NCBI GenBank assembly: GCA_916610825.1
Contig: OU744452.1
Span: 12,504,110 to 12,568,109 of the forward strand
Reading direction: 5' to 3'
Source: Haliclystus octoradiatus
Lineage: Eukaryota > Cnidaria > Staurozoa > Stauromedusae > Haliclystidae
Length of the DNA stretch: 64,000 bases
Shown here in pieces: positions 17,901 to 32,900 of the stretch. The notes below the pieces were generated by a model. That model made no database searches and was not told the origin of the DNA. It saw only the letters and a list, made by a program, of their open reading frames with translations. Position 1 is the first letter of the stretch; every line of letters begins with the position of its first letter. The position numbers and the translations under genes are program-made.

Positions 17901-20900
17901 CACGCTGTATAGGTAATAAAAGTGTTGTGTTCTTTGGTATGTCTCACCTTATGTAAATTTGGTTTTACTTGAGGATATAAACACAGTCTATATTCTGAGA
18001 CATGCACAAATAATTACAACAGATCACACTTGCCACATCGTATTGCAAATTGAATGCAGGTTGCAAGAAGCCAATTCCACTGGTACTAGTTAGACTTGAT
18101 TTACTAACCTGTATTTTCCCTTATATCATGCTTATTGTCAACTAGCAATCTTGTACCCACGTTGCTGGGTTAATTTTGACTGAATTAACAAAACAAACGA
18201 ATAATACATATGGGAAGCTTTCTACAGGCAGTCTTGCCACGGATCGGTAAATGTGCAAGATGAAATTATAGAACTTATGTGAATTTTGATATCAAACAGT
18301 GAAAACACGATTCAGTGAAGCATGTCGCTAGCACGGCGGATGCGAAAAAATAAACAAAATCAATGCATGAAAACACATTTTCTTTCGATACGCAAAGCAA
18401 AGGAAAATTAAAAAAAACGAGCCTGTTAGGTACGACTTTATGTAATCATCTGTTGAATGATATGCTGTTTGATTCATTTGCTTCTAAAAGTCTGAGAAAA
18501 TCACAAACATCCACCGCAAACACATATACACAAAGACTTGCGCATTTATAGGTTAAGATATGCTGTTACCCCATGTATCACCCCACGAAAATCCTGGTTT
18601 TGATCTCACTTAATTCTTCCTTATCCACATTTTGATAATTTAAACTTATTTTAAAGCTATCCAATTTTTACTGATAGTATCCCGTAAACACAAATGGTTG
18701 TTTATTTTGGGACATAAAGGCTCGAGCAAACAATCCAATTTTGTCGAACCAACAAAGTTGGATTGTTGCCCATGCAGTCAAACATGGTTGGATATTCAAT
18801 AATGGGTCCTGATTGCCATCTCGACTAGTCAAACGGACTGAAAAAGATTTTGACTGAGTTCAGAACCTTTTTCAAAGCCGGACGGATGCTGAGGAATTTT
18901 AATGAGATTTTTATGTCTAGAGATGCCTGAAACTTGTCTGGAACATCGAAAGCGAGCGTATACACAGGCGCAATTATCAGAATACTTTCCGGTTGCATTT
19001 CTGAGAATTTTTATCATGTTGATTTAGAATTAGTCGATTGTACTGAATCGACTGAAATACTAAGAATTTATCAACAATAAGGATATCAGAAACTTTTAAT
19101 TCGAAAGCTAAACACGAAAATTATATATATAATTGTCACCTTTAATTTTTCATATTTGATAACATTTAGGATGTGAATAGTTTTTAATATTACATTCAGG
19201 TCAAATTTACATGTTTTTAAAAAAGTTGTACGCTGTTGTCTATAAAGTCGAGTTGTCATTTGCTCACGTATCCAACACTGTTCGTCTTTAGCATCCGACA
19301 AAGTCGAAACAACAAAGTTGGATAGTTTGCTCGGGCCTTAATACAAATTTACAGACATAACAAATAACATGTGTCGTTGATGAGGGATTGATCCAAATTT
19401 CCCGCACAAATTATGTAATTCAAAATATCATACTTTGTTTTTGCTGACATTTATTCCTGCCAAAGGGAAATCATGCTGCCTTTTAAGATCACATGAAAAA
19501 CCTCTATTAGATGAAAGCACAACCAGCCTATATTATTAAATTGTTACCACACACTTGTTTGTATTCATATTTACTAATCGAGAAAGAGTTGGGAGACGAG
19601 TGAAGCGCTAGAAAGTCATGATTCTCCAAGGCCAGTGACTGTTAGCTCACTGTGAGTGACTTGAGTGAGTGACTGTCTCCCAACTTTTTCTCATTTAATA
19701 AATTTGAATACAATTTGCAAGCGTATGTTTACCCTTTTCTAAATAAAACAAACTGATTTGTTTTACTTACTGAGTCACTGAAATATGATCTGGTGGTATA
19801 TTTTCATTTCACAAATTTGCGATGTAAAATTTAATTTTAATTCAAGCAAATAGAATTCTCACAAATCAAAGTTTTAAAACAGTTTTCCCCGATTTTCGGG
19901 TCCATGTTTCACCCATGCTCTTTGATCATTCAGGTCGCAGAAAACCTTTGTAATATTTTAGAATGAAATTTTGAAATTTATTTGCTGTGTTAATTTCAAT
20001 TGAATTAATCTTTTTAGGGTAAAAATGTTTTTGATAATCTTCCTACAACAATTTCTGACAGAAGTGTTTCAATGAGAAACGGTAAGATCCAGACCTCTTT
20101 ATTACAATTAATTTCAAACATTACATATTAGATCTACAGTGAAACCTGTATATAACAGCCAGCAATGAGAGGTAGATAAATTGACCACTATAGACAGGTA
20201 ACCTTTATATACAGGTTTGATTCAATAGAAAATACTACTTTAGGCATTGAAAGAGTGACCATTATAGACAAGTGGCCGCTGTATAGAGGTGACCGCTATA
20301 ACAGGTTTCACTGTATATTGATATGCGTGACACCGATTTTGTGATCAATGTTTTATGTTTAAACAATGATATCAAATTCAAAATGAAAGATAAGATACCG
20401 TTGGATACTATACCTTCCGTAGGTATTAGGTCCATAGCTCATTTTCTGTGACTATCAATATTTATTTGGAGAATAGGCTCCAATCTGGAATGCTTCATTC
20501 GCGTAGAACTGTGAAATAGCCTACTCTCTATAATCACTGTCACCCAAATCACATTGAATCACATTTTCTTGATTCAAATCCAAACCATTTTAGCTTGAAT
20601 TATTTCACATCCAAACTGCTTAATACATTTTGATGAAGGCAATTTTGATGTTTTGTCCTGGATCAACCTTTAATTAAGTTATCACTACAGTCGAATTCGG
20701 TTAATCTGTACCATTGGGGGGATATTAAGCAAGTTCGACTGTAGTGCTTTTGCTACAATATTCTATGATTCCTTTAATTTCAGAATAGTAGGCCTATATC
20801 TCGATTTTTCTTGATGTTAGATATACGCAAAACCATTCTTGATGCACAACAGAAAATGAGATATCAAGTTACAAATCTCACAGATGATATTAACAGTGTA

Positions 20901-23900
20901 AGTAACTTTATATGTCACGTCACGGAGTTAAATTAGATACAGGGTCACAACACTTTAACATTTCTAAAGATGTGTGTGAAATCTCAAGCAAACCATCCCG
21001 CTTATTGATATTTATTTCAGCAAACATTTCATCGCCATAATAATTTATTGGATAGCATTTAAGCCATCATCCAAGTTGCAATATACAGACATGAGTAAGT
21101 TCCTAAGAAAACGGATTTCTTGGTTTTCTATCAGTTTTTAGACAAAGGAAATTCATCTAAAACCAGTACAATCCTTTGTTTTGTGACTTGAAAGATAAAT
21201 TTTGTATTGTCATCGTAGTAATTCTCAGAAAGAAATTCAAACAGAAATAAACAAAAACACATATACTGTACTTATATGAAAATGAAGAATATGTGTTATC
21301 ATCTGATCTTTAGTTGGAAATTACATAATCAGAAATTGTTATTGGAAATGATTTAGAATAAAACGCTATCAAATTTGTAAACGAGACCCGTTTTATGGAA
21401 TTGAATTACAAAGATGTAAAATATTTTCTTATAATTACAACCAGTAATTGGACTGCAATGAAAAGAAATAAATTATAGAAACAATTGCAATATCAACTTC
21501 CACTTCGTGTGTGACAACAGATAAATTAAAATATGTAAGAAAATACATGCCTGTAATTAAAGAGATAATAATTTCAGAAGTCATTTGAATCAAATGTTGA
21601 ATAACCACATTATGAATACTGAATAATTGTTGAAATTTTTCCGGGCTGTGCTGGTGTTGTTAGGTGAAACAGAATTTAATTTAGGCAAACCCCCTAAAGA
21701 TTGTTACCTTACAACTTTATGACACTCAGGTTATGTTTCTTGGATTTTTTTGGGGGGATATGGCTACTACTTCCACGTGCATTTTGGAATAAACAAATTA
21801 ATACCTAAATTTGTAAATACGGTAAAATCCAATGCGTTCCATATTTCACTTCTAACTTTCTGCTTCTTTCAACAGCAAAAAATGTACTATAATATTTTCT
21901 CCATTAAATTTGATTGGCTTTTCTACATAGATTGCTTAATGCATTTATTTTGAACCAGTTATATGATTCACAACTCAATAAAAGCATGCGTTTACATGCA
22001 ACTTGAAATCTAGTAGATTAAATTGCCTGATGATTGCCAAAGGTTGCCAAAGGCATGAAACTTGTAGTAGCAAATTTGAATGTCTAATTTTTTTGTTTAT
22101 TTATTATTATACCTGTGTTATTTATACATAAAGCATTTGCTTGAGAATGGCTGGAGTCAATCAGCCGAAACGTTGTGCTAATCTAGCTAGTTAGTGTGTC
22201 ATTTTGCACCGATTCCCAAACTTGTTGATTTTATCATTTAACGCATATATATTTTTTTATCTGTTAGGAACTGATAAATAAAAAAACAGACTACACAAAA
22301 TATGAAGATGATATGTCTAAATATATCAATGATTACGATAAATATCGGTATGCTCAATCTATCCACTTAATGTATAGCTTATCTAAAGATAATCCAATTT
22401 TGCATGAATCCACCATGTTTTTTTAAGCAATTTTAACTGTAATTCAATATTCCTTTTATCTCACATTTTATTTTGTTTTTCTTTCTGCAGTGACTATGCT
22501 TTCATTGGGCTAAGTTGCCTTGCTGGTATTATCTTACTTTGCTTGGGGCTGGGTTTAACATGCGGAGTTTGTGGCTATAAGCGTAAAGCTGAACCTTCAA
22601 ATCGTAGTACACTGTCTCATTGCGGAGGAAATTGCCTTATGGCGTAAGTGTGAACCAAACATTTATTTATCGTTATGTAACAATTAACAGCCATTTTCAT
22701 ATTTACTCGCTGTATTGTTTTTCTGCTATCAACACATCGTGATTGACTACGTTTTGCTTCATCTGAAAATGAAGAGTTTTTATATACTGTATATTTTTAC
22801 AAGTGAGAATTCCCACACTTTGATGCATATTGTGTTTGTTTTCTTATACCCAAATTTCAATACAAAATGTTTTTTAGTTGTGAGGGATAGAAGAGACTTG
22901 AAGTAAGTGTGTATCAGCTCCCAAATAAATGTCATACTCGCATGAAGTCAAATTTTTATCGATACGCCAAGTAAAGGAACAATTCGAAAAACAAAGCCTT
23001 TCTGTTGCAACTATTTACATTATCTATAAGATGATATGCTATTTGTTTCAATTGGATTTGAGATGACTGAGAAAATTGCGAAAAACTACCGCAAACACAA
23101 ATACAAAAAGACAGTTGCATTTATAGGTATAGATGTGTGATATTCACTATAATCACATTAATAACTATACAATTTTAATATTTATTTACTGATCAATATT
23201 TTGCAGTGGTGTTGGCTTCATTTTCATCTTTTCGTTCTTCTTAATGCTTTTCACAACAATATCGTTCATGGTTGGTATTCACATGCATATTGTTTGCCGA
23301 GATGTAAAAGATGGAACAGTGATAGACAAGGTAGCTATTATCCATTATATCGCACACCACAGAAGAACCTGTATATAACAGCCAGTTGGCCTTTAAATAC
23401 AGAGTTGATTCTATAGTTTTTTTCTAGATTCTATTGTATTCTATATTTTTAATTGTATATATTGTAAAGTGCTACAGTGAAACCTGTATATAACGGCCAG
23501 CTACAGGAGGTAGATAAACTGACCACTATAGACAGGTGGCCTTTATATACAGGTTTGATTCAATAGAAAATACTATTTTAGACAATGCAAGAGTGACCAC
23601 TATAGACAGGTGGCCGCTGTATAGAGGTGACCGCTTTAACAGGTTTGACTGTATTGGATATTTTTTTATAGAAATAGCATTATATTAAATAAAATATTAT
23701 TATTATTATTATAGCACATTGTTATTACCTAGTACATTATTATTTTGAGCATTGCTAAAGAACATTGCTTCCAACATTTCACTTGTGTCTTCCGCCATTT
23801 CCTGTGTAGTAAATATAAATACAAACGAGGCAAAAGTGTGTGTGATAACCCTTTTCTAAAATAAAACAAATTTGATAATCAAGTTTGTTTATATTGCGGA

Positions 23901-26900
23901 AGGTCGCTCAAATCTTGAATTAATGATTTAAAATTCATTTTCAAGTCAACGTTTTCACTTACTAAAATGTCCTTGGATCAATTTCAATCTTCAAAACGTT
24001 AGTATTTCTTAAATAGTGATAGCTTTGTTGATATTATTTCTTTGGTAATACATTGCAATTTCCTATTCTTCTTCAGCTTTGAGAATCTGACAAAGTTTTA
24101 TCGACAAATTTTGACAAACATTTTCAAAAAATTGTTTACCTTGTATTTCCAAGCACACGGACCAACCAATCAAATCGCAGAATTACGTTCGAATATGACG
24201 TCATATTTTAGAATGTGTATTCCCATATAGATTTAATTATTTACATGGACAGTAGACAATCGAAGTGAAGCAAATTAGGCTGGACATCACAGTTTTCAAT
24301 TTGTTATTTTCTTATTGAAAATTTATTTTCAGACCGCAACATAATAAGAAAAATGTTTTTTATCTCAGAAAATTGGCTTTCACCGTTATATCATTCTGTT
24401 AAATGTTAACCTTGGGGAACTCTAGTCACTATTCTGACATACAACAATTTAAAATCTGTGTTGCTCCGACTTGCTTGCTATACCATAAGTTTCTTGGTGG
24501 ATGTACATACATAACTAAGCTATAGACATGCCCAAGATTATTTCTCTATCATCCTGCCAGAGAATTAAACATTTTTGTCCAATAATTTGAATTCAGGGCA
24601 CTGAGATCATGTAGAAAGTTGCATCAGAAAAGTAGTTACTCCCTGTGAAAATTGTGAAATTGATTTGGCTTGTCTGACACATGTTTTGTCTCTACCAAGA
24701 GCAATAGGCTTGTAAGATCCCTGTCTGGCTTAGCTCACCAGAAATCTATGGGATGATTAGCTTAGATGGCAGAGCAAATAGACCGGATGTTAAAGTAGAT
24801 GTCCAATAGTTTACTTTCCCACAAATACTGTCATTTACATAAATGTGAACTTCTGTAGTGAGATGATGAGCATACTGGAAGCTCAGCAGGGATAATAGTA
24901 TGTTTTCTCTTTGAATTTCTTTTTTCTTCAGTATGCAGATGGAAAAATCAAGTTTGAAGGTGAAGTGATCAAAGTTGCTGATGTATTATCGTGAGTTTTT
25001 TTGTTACGGTACATCTTTCAAGTTTTATTTTCATTGTCACCAGAGAGCAATATAGTGGTCGGGCATCGGCTTTGTCTGATCAGCTTTGTTTGTTTTCGGT
25101 AACTTTTTTTTCAAAAAATATATTTTTTTTCTATTAATAAAATATGAACATGTATCACTTTTTATTTCAAAAAAATGTTTTTTTCTATTAATAAAATATG
25201 AATGTGTATCTTATAATAAAATAATAACGTTTTTTTAAATAGTAACGAGAAAGTTTTTGCATCCTGTCCGGATTCTCCACATCAAATATCGGCAATAATA
25301 TTGTCAGATCAAGTTTAAAAAATCATATTGTTCTCTTATTGTCACAATAGGCAGAATAATAACAAATTCCAATATCGTAAATTTATATCTTAACTAGTTG
25401 TTGTAAGTCCCTTGATTATGTTTTTTTTTAATATTACACTTTCAGTTAATTACAGATAATATAACCGATAGTAACTCCATAAGCACAAGTGCTTGTTCAC
25501 AAGTAATGTATTTATATATCGTTACTGGTAGATACCTCTAGTACTACTAATTATATTTGAAAAATAGCTTTAGAAATGAATTCAGGGCACTGAAATCACG
25601 TAGAAAAGTTACACGCGAGAAAGGCTTTCTTCCTGTGAGAATCGCCTATTGTCTAATCGATTGAGCTGGTCTGACACATGTTTTGTCTCTACCAATAGTA
25701 ACATACTTATAAGAGACCTATCATCATGCAGAGTAAAAGAGTAGCAATGATGGTGTAAATGTTGCATATTTATAATCTAATTATGATTTATTCTGCTAGA
25801 AATTGCCGTGACAACCAACCAATCTATGCTGCTATTGATGGAAAGAGATTTTTAGATGTAGATGAAAAAATCAACTTGACAAAAGTGAGTGTTCCAATAT
25901 TCAAGTTTGACATGTTTGAGATACGATACCTTTGGACTTTGTATAAACTACTTAATATCCAAAGCGGTGTTTGTTGGCTGCTAATGTTTCAAACAGGATA
26001 GTGTACAGGTTGTTGACTCTATGTTTCTTTAACATGAATGTGTAATGTTCTTTACTTGAAAAATAAAAATAAAAGTAGAAGTCATTCTCCCACTAAAACA
26101 TTGACATACAATATTACATCTGTGAGACTGTGATCAGTAATGTACTTATAGCCACTTATCAAACAGTCTTCATTTCTCAGTGAAAATGGGCATTCCCTTA
26201 CATATGGAAGTAGGACATAATAGCAATAATAGTAAGAAGATTTTTTGTTTATGTTTCAATATATCTTATGCTTACCCACTGCAGGCCTACGTAGATTAGC
26301 TATAAACAATGTACTATACATATGTGAACAATATAACTTAATATAATATAATATGATATAATATAATTCAATATAACTAAGTGTAAGTCAAAATTGGCAA
26401 CATATTAGCAATGAATTACATTGCATTTACCAAATTTCAGAACTTATCCAAAATTGTTCATCACATGCTTGACCACAAAATAGTTATATAGTTTTTAAGT
26501 GAGCAAGGAAGGTTGCAGATAAGCAGAAATTTAACTTATCCGGATTGCACATGCGATAGTAAGTAAAGTAATGTAGACAGTGTCGCCCTACCGAAGGCAC
26601 CCGTACCACTCCTCTATTTCTAGATAAGTGGCTTTTTTCGCTAAGAGCAATGATTTTAAACACTCTTTGTTGATCTCAGCCGCGACACAGCAGATCAATT
26701 TCAACAGATTTCATGGCATATAGGCATATTTCAATTGTCAATGCGCAACAATATGCCGCAGCTTCTCACAATGCAATCCTATCCGCCATCCTCAGATGGT
26801 GCTCATTTGATGTTTCAGATAAAGTCAAGGCTGAGTTGACCTTTGGGGGATTTGAACCACAGTCGATCAGATAGGATCCGATCTAATTTTCGGTTGCTCT

Positions 26901-29900
26901 GCCATCTGAGTTAATCCTCCTTTACATATGATAGGCTTTTTAGATATCCTGCATGCAAACTAAATCCTATCTTTCGTAAAATGTAGACACTTTCGTAAAA
27001 GTGTACGCATGCTAACTTAAGCAGGTTACTCTGTATGCCTAAGTATCATTTTGAACAAGTCGATTCCATTAATTGTAATATATATTTTTATTTTATGTCT
27101 TGACAGCTGACAGATGGAATTGACAAGGAACTTGAGAAATTAAATGTCAGCGTATCTGACCAATCAATATTGAATGATAAAACACGTCAAGCATTAACTA
27201 ATCTATCTGAATCTGCAGTGGATAAGATTGACTTTGCATCTTTCTTAGATGAGGTATGCAGTAAACGGTATACAGTACCAGTCTCAATGTTTTTCATAAA
27301 ATCATAGGGTGGGTCTATGAATCAACTTATGATTTTATACCCAGTGGAATTATACTGAAAATAAATATGATAAAGTATTCCAGACATGAGAATTTTCAGA
27401 CTTTTGGCAGATTTCAGACTATTTTCGGCCTTGCAAACCTCTAATTATTACTTTTTGCCATTGAAAAAATTTATCAATCAAAGTATCCTAGATTTCAGAC
27501 TATTTTTGAAATTTGAATTCTCATGCCTGTTATTCTCACAGGCCGCCATGTAAATGGTTTTGGCCTCCTGGGGGTTTCATAACACCCAAAGTGTTTTTAT
27601 CAGAGTACTTAACACCAATAATAGTTTTCTATTTGTTTTAAATACACTGTTTATTTTGACAATAACAAGCTCAAAACAATGATCACATGTAAATTCTTCC
27701 AAAATGATATCTTCGTAGAAACTGGAACGAGCACATATTTTCAATAATAACACGGTGTGCTTTTTGAGAAAAGCTAGAACAAGTTATAAAGATGGAAGTA
27801 TAAAGTATTATTCAATTATTCGTATATATGATCTTGTTCGTTTTTGTCTTTTCAAGCAATGAAACGCTGAAATGTATTGTAGTTTAACATGCCGCCCTGG
27901 CGTTTATCAACAAATCAAATACTATAGATTCATAGAACTACAGATAGAAGCACTGAACAAGGGAGTTTTATAGATTTTATTTCACAGTTTTATGTTTCAT
28001 TTATGCTTTGGTTTAAAAGTAATTGTTTTTCTTGTTGCTAATTTGAATTTGAAGGGTATTTTTAAGAGCTCAACGAAACACCGCTCTTTCGTCATATGAA
28101 CTCCATTTTATTTCTGGTGCTATTTTGTTGTGTTTTGGGGCTTCAAGTCAAAAGCGACTATTTCACGATTGTACGCTGCCTGACACAAACATCAACAACA
28201 TCAATCAGTATCACATTCAATGATTTTATAGAGCTGTATCCAAACATTATTTAACCAATCACTGTTTGGGAATTAGTTCAACAATTTTATAACTGTTTCA
28301 ATGGTCAATAGTTTAGAATTTCATTTTTATGGAAGAAGTTACGAAACACTTAAGTGTTCTGCATAAATGATCAGATGATTAATGGAACTTTTTATTAACA
28401 CAATTCATCTGCACAGTCAATTAGTATGTTTTATGAATTTTCATTGCAGTTGGTTAAAGATCTTGTTAGTGTTGATTTGGCTGCATTGTCTGCAAACCTT
28501 ACATCAATTTCAAATGATTTACGAGCAACACCCAATCCAGACGCTACGGTAAGACTCAGATCTAGTTTGCTTCATAGACTGTAAATGTTCATGGGTTACA
28601 ATACAATAACTACTTTTACCGTGTAATGTAACCGGCATAAGTGCAATTCGGATGAGTGAAATCCCAGCTTATCTGCAACCGGCCTATGAACTTATTTTGT
28701 GGTCAAGTCCTTGCTGAATCATTTTGTTAAATGCAATGGAAATCGTTCGCAATTTTGACTTGCACTTAATTTTCACAGGACCCCAAAAAAAATTTTTTTA
28801 TATAGCTCATGTAAAATAAATAGTACTTTTTAATACTCCAGTATTTTTCAATGGTGGACTCTCTTGTCATTTCAACATGAGTTCCAACTTTCGAAGGAGC
28901 ACTATTTCTGAAATATGGTACTTTCAACATTAAGTACCTCGGCTTATTATAAGAGCCCAAAACGAAAAATTCTTGGCCCAATTCCTATTTATTTTGCGTG
29001 GGCCACTCAATTTCTGAAAAAACATTGGTGTCATGTGCAATTTAAGCGGATTATACTTTATTTTATATCAAAGTAAATTCTTTAATCTGATGTTTTTTTT
29101 ATTGTTGCCAGTCTAAAGGCGATGCTTGAAAAAGCCAATCAGCTTAAAGACCAAAATGTTCGGTTGTTGATTACTGGAAATCAATCCAGCAGTGATATAG
29201 TATGCAAACAAATAACCTTCTGACGGAACATGCCAATTTCAGAAAAGATTGTTGCTCTTTTGCCTTGTAAAACACAAAACCCTATCTAATTGTTATTGTA
29301 TTTTCATGCATTCGTATTCCTGTTTGCATCCTGCAAATTATCATGTGACATATTGTGATAGGGTTCATTTCAGAAGCTCCATTACAATGCTGATTGCCTT
29401 TTTCACAATCTTTTAAATTACACATGATAAAAACAAATCTTAACTTAGATTCGGGTAACTGAAGCTGAATGATTGGTAAGGGATTGTGAAAAGGATTTTT
29501 CATTTGGATGCGTATAGGCGGTGAAATTTAATGTTGAATCTACCCTATTTTTGATCAGTCACTTTTTCCAAACTAGGAACGTTAGTAAGAATGATAAAAG
29601 GGATTACTATAGGAAAAGGGTGAATCAAAACTTGAAAAAATTATATCTCCTTTCGCACACAATCCTAACGTCCAAGTCAGCTATGTCCACACCTTTAGGA
29701 CACCTTTCAGCTTGTCTGAAATGAAAAGGGTTTATTAAGATTTCACAATGTGCAATAGCTTTTAATACAATAGTGACCATTGGTCTGTGGTGGACTCTAT
29801 TAGTATGTCTGATAAAATAGTATTTTGTTTGTATCAACCCTGTACATATAGGCCAACTTCATATAGTGGCTAATTTATCTACCTCTTATAGCTGGCTGCT

Positions 29901-32900
29901 ATATACAGGCTTTACTATAGAAAGTAATTTTGTCATTCCGACTTTTGTTCTTGGTTATGAAACGAGGAAGGATCGAAAAAATGTATGTTAAAAATCTCCT
30001 CTTATATGGTCCAAATATCGTTCAACATCTATTATCCAAATCTTTGTTACGAATGTGCACTTTTAATGGCACACTTTGTCTAGAAAATTTTCCTGAATAT
30101 TTCCAAAGTAGTCCATAAAACTACTCATAAATGTTGATAGATTGTCCATGAAACGCTTCTGAGCCTTGTCTTGGTTTATCACTGCATTCAGCTTTCAACA
30201 ACACTGTTATAACTTATTGCAAACAATTATCATCGCTCACAGCTCTTACTACTGTATTAGAATTTAATCAAACATTTGAAGATTCTCTGTATTCTTTTAG
30301 GCATTAGCTGGTAAATTGGATGGAATCATATCAGAGCTAGGAGTAATCGATAGTACCAGCATCCCTTCTATCACAGCAGATATGGTGAGCAATACTGACT
30401 TGATGATACCTTTTAGATTGATCTTTGTTGCAAATTATTTTTTGATATAAATCCCCTGCCAAATGACTTTTTATTTTCATCAAAATCATTGCAACTGAAT
30501 TTCACTAATGTTGGCGGTTTTCATCAACATTATGAGTGGGGGGGGGGGGCAATTAAAACTTTATTTTTGAGGGTTGAGGGTTGGTGATTAGTCAATCAAT
30601 CCCTCCAATCAGATTCACTCAGATTGCTTTTGTTTCAAATCCCCCCCCCAAGGTCATCATGGACTATACCCCTTGAATAGATTTCAGTGATTATTTTAGA
30701 ATACTATATTTTAGAATGTAATAACAGAATGAATATCTAGAAATAAAATATAGAAGATAGAGTTATGCAACTGCGTTGAATCTGTGTCAAATACATTTAT
30801 AAGGTATAGAATGATCGCCACAGATCTAAAACAGCGGCCTTCTCCAGGCAACTCAAAATTAACATAGAAGTGTTCATAGAATACTTTCCTGCTTCTTGTT
30901 TTGGTCAAGCATTATTGTGGAGCTCAATGCTAAGTAGGCTTTGACTTTAAATCATGGAATGTTAACTGGAATTTTCCAAATGTTTGCAATACTTAATGAA
31001 CTTGTGTCTTCAGTAAGATTTCGCCTACGTGCGTTTAACTCGTTATCCATCTTCAAATTATGGTTTACAAAAATCATTTTCTATTTATCTTTTACCTGAT
31101 GAAATTTACAATTATAAAAGGTTGACTATTAATTAAACGGTTTGTTCTTTTAATAAGTTTTCTTTAATAAAATCGGATTGCCTTATTTACAAGATGTTGT
31201 TTATAAAAGAAATCAAGCCGTCTCTAAACAGGCAATCATACTCCCATCAAAGCAAAGCTATTTTAAGTATTTGTGTAATAATCAACCTTTTATAATTGTA
31301 AATAATATATTTCACTTTTATATGAATTTCAAATTGCCCCAAAAAACCTGTCGTTTTAGATATGTGACGCTCTGTCTATTAGGGTCCATGTTTACAAAAT
31401 TTACATGAACTGACTATATCTAAATGTACATGTTGTTGTTTGCTTTCTACAGAATTCTTTGAAAACCCAAGTTGATGAAATGGACACCCTTGCAGATGGG
31501 CTCAAGGTATGTATTATTATACAAACAGAGCATGGATCAGGAGTGAATCAGAATTCCCCAAGAAGGAGAATAACTCCCCTGAAAAGGGGGCTATTTATAA
31601 ATGATGTGGCTAAAACCACAGTTGCTGTAACTTCAGCCTGTGGGATTAAAACCACGTACATCAATCAATCATGCGCAAGTTATAAATTTCTTTGTTTGTG
31701 GCGACCACTTTCTTATAAATCTAAATATTAGAGTTCTGGTCGTATTGTAGTGATATTCTTAGTGTTTTTTATGCAATAAACAACCTAGTTGCTCATGTTT
31801 ATTGCTTGATTTTTGTTGATTGATCGGGGAACAGTTTAATTACGGCTCAATGATTCAGGCTAAAACAGAGTTTGATTTAGAAATGAAGCAAGATTTTCGT
31901 GACAACATTTTCAGTTTAACATGTCTTGATAAGGTTGCTTGGTTATCAAATTCTACATATAATTTTGCAGTATCATTTTTGTAGTAATTTTGCATGTTAA
32001 AGTTATGTATATCAAATGTTTTATTTTTGCACTGTTCAAGTTAGTTGATTTTTCTCAAGCCCTGAGAGAATGGAAAAAAGTCAAATGCATGTAATACAAG
32101 TTAGGCCTATACAATCAACTTGAATGTAAATAATATCGCAAAATTTCAAACAACACTTTTACAGACAGTAAGTTGGACACTGTAGCATCTCACATGTAAA
32201 TGATTGAACGAATAATGTAGGCAAATAAACCTTATTCGTGAAAGTTGAAAAGTCGCGGCTCAGTACAATCTGATTTGAAAACGTTTGTTCTTTTAACTAG
32301 TCTCAGATTACACAGTTTGTCAATGGAGTTTTCATAATTTCTTGAGATATTTGAATATAACGGTACCAAATTATTAAATATAGTAATTCAATTCGTACAG
32401 AAACGGTGCTGATGAATTTGGTGTGAAATGAGTCACATGATGGTAGTGTTTTGCAACGCATGCACGTTCAATGTACATGGTTTTAGCCCCACAGGCGGTC
32501 GTGGTTTTAACCACTTTGATTTATAAAACCTATTTGAAAAACTGCTTGAAAAAGTACCAAACATTTCCTGACAGATAGCATTTTATCCCTGAAAAGGGGA
32601 TGTATACCTTGCACCTCCTCTGATGCCAGCCCTGACACAGATTTTTTTAATATCTTCTGAATCAATAATATTTTAAAACCAAATAAAACATATAATTTCA
32701 ATATCTACAGATCGACCTGCAAATCGGTTTCTGCTACCTAATGTTGCGATGCTAATATAATAAAATTTGCAATCCATTACCAAATTGTCAAGTATAATAT
32801 TTTCTTGAGATATTTCTTTTTTCTTCCCCCACTGATCTCCCATTTCTATGTGTGGATATTGCTAAGTCAGGGTATTACGATGCTGCTTTTAAAAGGGACA

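Noticed and set aside
24070-24240. Possible extra prominin exon after cttcttcag
   Set aside because: The required phase-0 reading meets TGA at the second codon, and the flanking exons already join with a sensible loop length.
26847-26921. Functional tRNA gene
   Set aside because: The tRNA-like segment is followed by a shared non-tRNA tail and has a second dispersed copy, so it is a SINE head.
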